From Planctomycetota bacterium (GTDB taxonomy: Bacteria; Planctomycetota; UBA8742; UBA2392), in assembly GCA_020638675.1 (NCBI GenBank), contig JACKID010000001.1, forward strand, positions 2,480,001-2,544,000: 64,000 nt of DNA, read 5' to 3'. A program made the position numbers and the translations under genes. Shown here piece after piece: positions 58,317 to 64,000 of this stretch. Within the stretch, counting starts at the first letter, position 1. The number at the start of each line of letters is the position of its first letter. The notes below the pieces were generated by a model. It was not told the origin of the DNA. It did not search any database and was given only the letters and a program-made list of their open reading frames with translations.

Positions 58317-61259
58317 TTACTTTGCGGCCAGCTTGCAGTAGATCCGGGAGAACTTCACGTCGTCCTTTGCCGGCGTCAGTTCCTTGATCAGGATCTGGAA
58401 CTCGACTTCGCGCACTGCGCGTTTGCCGCCGCCGCTGCTCACGCGCGCCTCGAGGGCGCGACTGAAGTTGCGATGGTCGTCGTTGGGATCATCCTCACGA
58501 CCAAGCTGCCGCCCGGCGAGCCCGCGACGCTTGATCACGAAGCTGTCGCCCAGTGCTTCTTCAAGGCAGCTGCCCTCGACGGCGTCGCCGCCAAAGTGCG
58601 GCGGGCCGGCCGTAAGGTCATTCGTCCAGAGGTATGGCGGCGCGACCATGGCATCGCCCAGGCCCGCGGTGAAGCCTTCCGCAATGGCCTGTATGGCGGG
58701 GTTTGCAACATCGTCCTGACCCGCGAGCTGCGGCTCGTCGAGCAATCCGAACCACGGGCTGATCCTCAGCTCTGCGCTGACTTTTTCGAGTGCCTTGAAC
58801 TCATCGGGCGCGTTTTCGAAGTTGAGCCTGAGGCGCCAGACGCCGTTCTGCGCGGGTTTCTCCAATACCTCGAGCCGTATGTCGTAGCCGATCGACGACT
58901 GCTTCTCAGGCGGGCGCTTCTCGTCGATCCTGCCGCCTCCCTTGCTTTCCACTTCGATCCGGACGTGGAAGCTCGACACGTCGCCGACGTCATACGCCGG
59001 GCTCAGCGCGCGAGGCCCGTCGGGCTGCACCGCCGCTAGGTCGAGTTGAAGTACTTCGCTGTACTTCGGGCGCAGCAGCGACGTGTTCGGCACTTCCGCG
59101 AACAGCTTGCGCAGCGCGGCGTCGGCCTCGGCCTGTTTGTCGAGATCGCGCCAGCACAGCGCGACCAGCAGCATGTCCGTGCCGTCGCCCTTGAGCGTCT
59201 GGTAGGCGGACTCGAAGTGGCCGATCGCCTCGCCCGGCTGGTTGGTGGAGAGTTTCAGGCGCCCGTACTCGCGGTGTGCGGCGGCGCGCGTGTCGTCATC
59301 GCGGGCGGCACTTAGGGCGCGAATCAGGTAGTTCTCGGCGACTCGCGGCTCGGCGACGCGGTTGATGCCCGCGAGGTCCACCAATGCCTCCGCGAAGTCG
59401 GGCTCGAAATTCACCGCCTCTTCAAGCAGCTTACGCCGGGCGCTTGCGTCGATCGAGCCGGCCGATGCCTCGAGCCACAATTTGAACGCGCGCTGACGCT
59501 CGGCTTTGCCCGCGGCCACCCAGGCGACCATGCCCTCCCAGCGCAACGCGCCCTGGTAGTTCTTCTCGATCTTGTTGGTTTCCTGGAAATAGCGCAGCGC
59601 GTCTTCATAGCGCTCGGTGCGCATGGCCGCGCGGGCGACGCCGTCCGCGCACTCCAGGTTCTCCGGCTCAAGCTTGTGGCCCGCGAGATACGCCCCGTAA
59701 GCCGTCTCAAAGTCGCTCAGCATGAAAGCGACCTTGCCCAGCAGCAATTGCGCCGCGAAGAACTTCGGCGAGCGGGTGACCACAATGCGCAGCGCCGAGC
59801 GCTTGTCCTTCAGGTCGCCGTAATTGAGCTGCATGCGGTAGACGTCGTAGTCCTGCGCCGTGTACTTGCCGGCGGCAATGTCGCGCGCGGCCTGCGCATG
59901 CTTGAGCGCCTCGGTGTCCTTGGGGTCGAGCTTCGCGACCTGCTCATAGGCCCCCGCGGCTTCTTCCCAATGCCCGAGCTGCCACTGCGCGTTTGCGCAC
60001 AGCGCGCTCCAGTCCGGGAACACGTCATAAAGCTCTTTGCACTTCAGCAGCGCCGCCAGCGTCACGCGGTACAGGTTGGCCCGTTCTTCGGGCGTGAGCT
60101 TGTCGTCATTGGACATCGAGAAGGCATTGCGCGCGTCGACGTAGTAGATCTCGGAGAAGTCGGGCTTGTCCTGAAGCAGGGCCTTGATTGCGGAGGCGCG
60201 TTCGGTGGCGCTCATGGTGAACAGTTCGCGATATGCGAACCAGTACTTCATGTCCCACTTCTGGTCGCGAATGCGCTCCCCTACCAGTACGTCGAGACGG
60301 CTGGAAGAGTCGCCGTACAACTCGTCCATCTTCTTCAGTGCATCGACAAGCTTGTTGGGGTCATTCATGTCCTCGGCTATGCCGAGCCGGATTTCCGCGA
60401 CGTCCAGGTTCCCCGGCGCCTCCTGCTCGGCGGCGACGATCGCCTTCATGGCCGCCTCGTAGTCGTGCATGTGGTAGAGCAGACTCACCAGCTCGACCGT
60501 CGAGGTGACGTGGTACATGTCCGACTTCGCGGCCGTGCGGTAGAACGGCAGCGCCAGCGCGTACAGTTCCTGCGCGGCGTCGCCGAAGGGCTTCTTCAGG
60601 CGGTCGTCCGTACGCGACCAGCGATGGAAATCTTTCGCGCGGATGTCGAGGTCGCGTGCGGCCAGATAGACGACTTCCGCCGTACCGGGCGCAGCCTTGG
60701 CACAGCGCGCGAGAAACGCCAGCGGCAACGCCGGGCGTCCCGCGGCCGACTTCGGCAGATCTGCCTCGGGCTTGGCGATGTACCTGGAAAGCTCACGGTA
60801 GACCACCATTTCGTCGTTGAGGCGGGCGATGGCGAACTCCAACGCCGCCTTGTCGTCCTCTTTGATGACCGGCGGAAGCGGCTCTTCATACGTCTGGAAC
60901 AGCCACCAGGCGATCTCGAGGCAGGTGTCGTAGTCGTCGGGATACAGCTCCAGCAGCGACTTCACGTACGGCAGTGTTTCGTTCTGCTTCGCCTGCGAGC
61001 GCGTGAAGAGACGCAGATACTCGAGCAGCAGCGGCTTGGAGGTCGGGTCGAGCTTCTTGGCCTCATCGAGCTGCGCGCGCGCGAGCAGCGGGTAGCCGAA
61101 ATCACGCAGGCGCTCGGAGCGCGCGACGTATTCCTTCACCAGCCGCGCGGTCTTTTCGGCGTCGGTTTCCGCGTTGGGGTCCTGCGCCGTAACACGCGGC
61201 GTCACGCACAGGAAACCAAACAACGCCAGCAGGACGATAGCCGTCAGGATGCGCTTCAA
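58317..61259 (-). CDS. Large secreted TPR-repeat protein
   Basis: 980 residues from the TTG at 61259, chosen because GGGAG lies 7 nt upstream and a signal peptide (LKRILTAIVLLALFGFLCVT) follows; the frame is open to 61319 but without support. Residues ~60-740 are helical TPR-like repeats (e.g. TYGAYLAGHKLEPENLECAD, YEDALRYFQETNKIEKNYQG). The C-terminal ~220 residues are beta-rich (DVSSFHVRIEVESKGGGRID, SIGYDIRLEVLEKPAQNGVW). Exported scaffold of unknown role. Confidence 0.6.
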   Translation of the reverse strand: MKRILTAIVLLALFGFLCVTPRVTAQDPNAETDAEKTARLVKEYVARSERLRDFGYPLLARAQLDEAKKLDPTSKPLLLEYLRLFTRSQAKQNETLPYVKSLLELYPDDYDTCLEIAWWLFQTYEEPLPPVIKEDDKAALEFAIARLNDEMVVYRELSRYIAKPEADLPKSAAGRPALPLAFLARCAKAAPGTAEVVYLAARDLDIRAKDFHRWSRTDDRLKKPFGDAAQELYALALPFYRTAAKSDMYHVTSTVELVSLLYHMHDYEAAMKAIVAAEQEAPGNLDVAEIRLGIAEDMNDPNKLVDALKKMDELYGDSSSRLDVLVGERIRDQKWDMKYWFAYRELFTMSATERASAIKALLQDKPDFSEIYYVDARNAFSMSNDDKLTPEERANLYRVTLAALLKCKELYDVFPDWSALCANAQWQLGHWEEAAGAYEQVAKLDPKDTEALKHAQAARDIAAGKYTAQDYDVYRMQLNYGDLKDKRSALRIVVTRSPKFFAAQLLLGKVAFMLSDFETAYGAYLAGHKLEPENLECADGVARAAMRTERYEDALRYFQETNKIEKNYQGALRWEGMVAWVAAGKAERQRAFKLWLEASAGSIDASARRKLLEEAVNFEPDFAEALVDLAGINRVAEPRVAENYLIRALSAARDDDTRAAAHREYGRLKLSTNQPGEAIGHFESAYQTLKGDGTDMLLVALCWRDLDKQAEADAALRKLFAEVPNTSLLRPKYSEVLQLDLAAVQPDGPRALSPAYDVGDVSSFHVRIEVESKGGGRIDEKRPPEKQSSIGYDIRLEVLEKPAQNGVWRLRLNFENAPDEFKALEKVSAELRISPWFGLLDEPQLAGQDDVANPAIQAIAEGFTAGLGDAMVAPPYLWTNDLTAGPPHFGGDAVEGSCLEEALGDSFVIKRRGLAGRQLGREDDPNDDHRNFSRALEARVSSGGGKRAVREVEFQILIKELTPAKDDVKFSRIYCKLAAK

Positions 61260-61355
61260 ATCAGTACTCCCGGGCCCACTACAGGGGATACGCAGCAGCG
61301 GCGTGAAAGCAGCGCACAATGTGCCAGATCAGGCATGGATGAGCGCAAAATACGG

Positions 61356-62291
61356 CTAGTCCTTCAGCGAATCCCGCATGGTTGACCCCATACGGTCCGT
61401 GAACTGTTTGTAGCTGGCAGGTGCGCCGGCGCTCATGGCACGCCCGAGCGTGGAGTGCAACTCGCCCTTGAAGTCCACGCCCATGTACGCCGCGTACCAC
61501 ATGGACGGGTTCGAGAAGCTGCCGTAGTTGCGCGTGTCGCCGGACAGATAGCGATCGATATCTGACTTGGCGCGATCCACTTCCTCAGACGTCTTGTAGT
61601 ACAGCAGCATGATGAAGCCCTGTACCAGGTGCGTCTTGCCGGGGTTGTTGCGATCCGGCACGACCATCTTGACCGCGAAGCCGTGGCTGCGGAACGGCGA
61701 GCCGGGCTTGGGGGGTGCTTCCCAGCCGGGAGCGACGCCGCCGCCGGCCTTGATCGCGTTGATGGCCTCTTCGAAGTTTGTGGTTTCCTGCACCTCGGAG
61801 TCGGGCAGCGCCTTGAGCATGTTGCGGACCTTGTCGACGGATTCGTCGATGGCGCGCTCGAAGTCTTTGCTGTCCAGCACGACTTCGCGTTCCTGCTTCT
61901 GTTGTTCCGCGCGGTCCGACTTCAGGGTGGTCACGATGAAGTACAACGTGATGCAGATGCCGAGCCCCAGCCCGATCAGCATGAACGTGTTGATCAGCGC
62001 CTTGGTGTTGCTGCGTTTGCCGTACGTGACATCGGCGGCGACTTCGACATAGTCGCGCTCTTCGGGCTGCCCGTAGTTCACGGGCCCGCCCTGCGCCGCG
62101 TACGGGGCGCCGCCGGCCGGCACCCGGACCACGTTCTGGCGGGCGCCGAGGGGCCTGCCATTGGCGTCCACGAGTTGTCCGAAGGTTCGACACTTGGGGC
62201 AGGTTGGCTGGTTCGCGACCGCGTTGTAGGGGCCGCTGAACGAGTGACCACAAGCCCTGCAGGTGAATGTGCTTGTCTGTCCGGGTTGCAT
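61356..62291 (-). CDS. Zinc-ribbon membrane protein
   Basis: 311 residues from ATG 62291 with AAAGGA upstream. The N-terminus is a CxxC...CxxC zinc ribbon (FTCRACGHSFSGPY, TCPKCRTFGQLVD). A helix (TFMLIGLGLGICITLYFIVT) near residue 110 puts the ~180-residue C-terminal domain (EVVLDSKDFERAIDESVDKV to DYKQFTD-like end) outside. That domain is not recognised. Similar in design to the gene at 24925 but not clearly homologous beyond the ribbon. Confidence 0.55.
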   Translation of the reverse strand: MQPGQTSTFTCRACGHSFSGPYNAVANQPTCPKCRTFGQLVDANGRPLGARQNVVRVPAGGAPYAAQGGPVNYGQPEERDYVEVAADVTYGKRSNTKALINTFMLIGLGLGICITLYFIVTTLKSDRAEQQKQEREVVLDSKDFERAIDESVDKVRNMLKALPDSEVQETTNFEEAINAIKAGGGVAPGWEAPPKPGSPFRSHGFAVKMVVPDRNNPGKTHLVQGFIMLLYYKTSEEVDRAKSDIDRYLSGDTRNYGSFSNPSMWYAAYMGVDFKGELHSTLGRAMSAGAPASYKQFTDRMGSTMRDSLKD

Positions 62292-62411
62292 GGTCCTTTC
62301 CGCACGCCGTTGCTTGTCAATCAAGAGGCCTATTGTACGCTGAATCAAGAGACGTGCGTAACCTTTTGACCACCGGCGCGTTAAATAGCTGCTACGCCCG
62401 GAGATAAAACC

Positions 62412-62663
62412 ATGGAACTTGCATTCATCAATCTGGGGACCTGGGAAATCGTCGGCATTGTTGCCGTCGGAATCCTGTTGTTCGGAAGCCGCCTGCCATC
62501 GATCGCCCGCAGCCTGGGCAAGAGCGTGACCGAGTTCAAGAAGGGTGTGAAAGACATCCAGCACGACATGGATGAGCCCGAGCCCAAGAAGCTCGAGAGC
62601 AAGAGTCGCGAAGTCGACGCGGAGAAGGTCGAGAAGTCAGAGGCCGAGAAGGTTTCCAGCTAG
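62412..62663 (+). CDS. tatA: Sec-independent protein translocase TatA/TatB-type subunit
   Basis: 83 residues. Short N-terminal membrane helix (WEIVGIVAVGILLFGSRLPS), the hinge FGSRLP, the amphipathic helix IARSLGKSVTEFKKGVKDIQ, and a charged tail. This is the TatA layout with Phe-Gly hinge; it helps to form the pore that exports folded proteins. TatB is the alternative. No tatC in the window. Confidence 0.88.
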   Translation: MELAFINLGTWEIVGIVAVGILLFGSRLPSIARSLGKSVTEFKKGVKDIQHDMDEPEPKKLESKSREVDAEKVEKSEAEKVSS

Positions 62664-62748
62664 TCCCACCCCACCGTTGATTTCAATCCCGGTTGGTGTA
62701 TTTTCCCGCCCTGCCCCGAAACGGGCACCCGTTAGAAAACAACACCCT

Positions 62749-62835
62749 GCTTGGGTGGCGGAATTGGCAGACGCGCTGGCTTCAGGTGCCAGTGTCCGCA
62801 AGGACGTGGGGGTTCAAGTCCCCCCCCAAGCACCA
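62749..62835 (+). tRNA. tRNA-Leu (anticodon CAG)
   Basis: 87 nt with encoded CCA. Acceptor stem GCTTGGG / CCCAAGC, discriminator A, D-arm with GGCAGACGCGC, anticodon stem CTGGC / GCCAG around TTCAGGT (anticodon CAG, reads CUG), long class II variable arm (TGTCCGCAAGGACGT) and T-arm GGGGGTTCAAGTCCCCC. All features of a functional tRNA-Leu. It sits alone, between tatA and a strong terminator. Confidence 0.97.
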
Positions 62836-62871
62836 CGACAAACGGACGGCTCTGCCGTCCGTTTGTCGTGG
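62833..62871 (+). terminator. Long hairpin terminator overlapping the tRNA 3' end
   Basis: An 18-bp perfect stem (CCACGACAAACGGACGGC and its complement) around TCT. It begins within the CCA of the tRNA, so processing must compete with hairpin formation. Confidence 0.75.
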
Positions 62872-62905
62872 AAGGCAAAAGGGTGAAGTCAAAAGGCAAA
62901 AAGGA
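62871..62905. repeat. Left inverted repeat flanking the four-helix-bundle gene
   Basis: GAAGTCAAAAGGC (62885-62897) within purine-rich AAAAGG-type words. Its perfect 13-bp inverse is at 63286-63298. Confidence 0.65.
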
Positions 62906-62907
62906 AA

Positions 62908-63279
62908 CTACTGCGGCTCGCTGTTGCGCTTCACCTTGGTGATGCTGGCTCCGAGAATTCTGCAGATTTCGTCGGCCTCCTTGGTGATGGCTGCGAGCTC
63001 GTTTTCTGCGACCGTCTCCGTCGCTGCCAATAGCCTGAGCCAGTACTTTGTTTCCCGGGCTTCCTTCAGTGCGACTGCGTACTTGTGGGCGAAGTCAGGC
63101 TTGCTTTCTGCCGACTGCCCCTCTTCAACGTTGGCACCAATCGAGGTTCCAGAGCGCAAGAGCTGCCTGGCAATGGTCCTGGCCGTTGACGAATGCTTCT
63201 CCAGATGACGACACAGCTTGACCACCCGAACCGCAAGCTCAAAGCAACGCTCGGGGATCGGATTCAGCTCGTTCGCCAT
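62908..63279 (-). CDS. Four-helix bundle protein (23S rRNA intervening-sequence protein family)
   Basis: 123 residues from ATG 63279. The family signature is clear: CFELAVRVVKLCRHLEKHSS, RTIARQLLRSGTSIGANVEE, GQSAESKPDFAHKYAVALKE, ARETKYWLRLLAATE. These small proteins are found in 23S rRNA intervening sequences and, more often, alone in many genomes; their function is not settled. The gene is bracketed by inverted AAAAGGC-rich repeats, which suggests it is or was part of a small mobile unit. Confidence 0.88.
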   Translation of the reverse strand: MANELNPIPERCFELAVRVVKLCRHLEKHSSTARTIARQLLRSGTSIGANVEEGQSAESKPDFAHKYAVALKEARETKYWLRLLAATETVAENELAAITKEADEICRILGASITKVKRNSEPQ

Positions 63280-63316
63280 ACTTTCGCCTTTTGACTTCCT
63301 ACTTTTTCCTTCCATC
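63280..63316. repeat. Right inverted repeat flanking the four-helix-bundle gene
   Basis: GCCTTTTGACTTC (63286-63298) is the perfect inverse of the left copy, followed by CTACTTTTTCCTTCC, which also mirrors the purine-rich left end. It supplies the stop codon of the sigma-54 activator gene. Confidence 0.65.
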
Positions 63317-64000
63317 GACAACGTCGATGGCGTAGCGCTCGATCTTGTTGTAGAGGCTTTTGCGGGCGAGCCCGAGGCGCTTGGCGGCCAGCGTTTTGTT
63401 GCCGGCGCAGTCGTGCAGGACCATCTGGATCACCTCGGCCTCAATCTCGGCCATGGTCATGCTGAGCCAGCGGCGGTTGGTGTCCTGTTGCTCGAAGCTG
63501 AGTGCAACGCGCTTGTCGAGTGCGTCCAGCGCCTCCTTGCCGAGGCTGATCCAGCGCACGACAAAGTTCTCCAGCTCGCGCACGTTGCCCGGCCACGGGT
63601 AGGCCTTCAATTCCTCGAACACTTCATCGGGCGGGTAGTCAGGCTCAATGCCGTAGCGCGCGCCGTGTTTGCGCAAGAAGAACTCGACCAGTGCCTGCAC
63701 GTCATCCACGCGCTGGCGTAGCGGCGGCACGCGGATCTCAAACGTGTTCAGGCGATACAGCAGGTCGCTGCGAAACCCGCCATCCTTCACCAGTTGCTCG
63801 ATCGGCGCGTTGGTGGCCGTGATGATGCGGACGTTGATCGGCGTGGCCTCGGTGCCGCCCAGGCGGCGTACCTCTCGCTCCTGCAGCACTCGCAGCAGAC
63901 GCTTTTGAAAACTGAGCGGGATATCGCCGATCTCGTCAAGAAAGAGCGTCCCGCCTTCGGCCTGCTCGAACAGTCCGGCGCGGCTCTCGCGCGCATCCGT
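63299..64000 (-). CDS. Sigma-54-dependent transcriptional activator, C-terminal part
   Basis: The gene runs off the right edge; 233 residues are visible. The AAA+ domain is present from AGLFEQAEGGTLFLDEIGDI (Walker B, GGTLFLDE), with RLLRVLQEREVRRLGG, VRIITATNAPIEQLV, FRSDLLYRLNTFEIRVPPLR and YPWPGNVRELENFV (the arginine finger/sensor region). The C-terminus is a Fis-type helix-turn-helix (AGNKTLAAKRLGLARKSLYN). It opens promoters of sigma-54 RNA polymerase. The N-terminal sensory or receiver domain is not seen, so the signal is unknown. The stop lies in the flanking repeat. Confidence 0.92.
   Translation of the reverse strand, partial: TDARESRAGLFEQAEGGTLFLDEIGDIPLSFQKRLLRVLQEREVRRLGGTEATPINVRIITATNAPIEQLVKDGGFRSDLLYRLNTFEIRVPPLRQRVDDVQALVEFFLRKHGARYGIEPDYPPDEVFEELKAYPWPGNVRELENFVVRWISLGKEALDALDKRVALSFEQQDTNRRWLSMTMAEIEAEVIQMVLHDCAGNKTLAAKRLGLARKSLYNKIERYAIDVVDGRKK

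Overview
A 64 kb stretch of a GC-rich bacterial chromosome, dense in genes with short gaps. No rRNA, phage, integrase or transposase gene and no CRISPR array is visible. The order glmU-prs-rplY-rpsF-ssb-rpsR-rplI, a very large signal peptidase I, ASPIC/UnbV and WD40 surface proteins, futalosine-pathway menaquinone genes and many unknown lipoproteins point to Planctomycetota or a close relative. This assignment is an inference from gene content; no marker gene was aligned. Codon use looks uniform throughout.

Layout. 1-6.3 kb: glmU (cut by the window edge), prs, a C25-type peptidase, then the L25-S6-SSB-S18-L9 block. 6.4-14.5 kb: a tiny histone-H1-like protein, a lipoprotein, and a cytochrome c maturation operon (ccmE, an oversized ccmF, ccmH, a CcmI-like protein, a ccm-linked unknown, ccmA). 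14.6-18.5 kb: five pseudopilin genes in a row. 18.6-24.3 kb: a phosphoesterase, a sugar-dehydrogenase-like propeller protein, a TPR fragment and a 673-residue signal peptidase I. 24.4-32.9 kb: a peroxiredoxin with an in-frame TGA at its active site, zinc-ribbon and secreted unknowns, an acyl-CoA dehydrogenase, a dienelactone hydrolase, a fasciclin lipoprotein and a glycosyltransferase. 32.9-35.2 kb: four consecutive genes that all carry a ClpS fold, two of them as GNAT-ClpS fusions. 35.3-42.4 kb: an AHSA1-like protein, a putative outer-membrane protein, a ROK kinase, two tiny AbrB-like genes and a WD40 protein. 42.5-47 kb: mqnC and mqnA, then a lipoprotein and an FG-GAP protein. 47-49 kb: tsf and rpsB. 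49.4-56.2 kb: three membrane-anchored coiled-coil proteins, then three HtrA paralogues of which only the last keeps its catalytic triad. 56.3-64 kb: a UbiD-family decarboxylase, TPR and zinc-ribbon proteins, tatA, tRNA-Leu(CAG), a four-helix-bundle gene between inverted repeats, and a sigma-54 activator cut by the right edge.

Two findings stand out. First, the 24.4 kb peroxiredoxin is very probably a selenoprotein: TGA replaces the peroxidatic cysteine codon, the frame is open on both sides, and a hairpin with a GGTCT loop lies just downstream. Second, the ClpS/GNAT-ClpS operon physically links an acyltransferase fold to N-degron recognition, and looks like an undescribed branch of the N-degron pathway.

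Other points of interest are a repeat family built of four consecutive hairpins with compensatory base changes (two copies, 12.5 kb apart), several word-like intergenic repeats, the HtrA pseudoprotease pair, a CcmF with a large extra periplasmic segment, and a CcmE with a CxxxY haem motif. Menaquinone synthesis by the futalosine route (mqnA, mqnC, UbiD-like) together with the ccm genes suggests a respiratory chain with c-type cytochromes.
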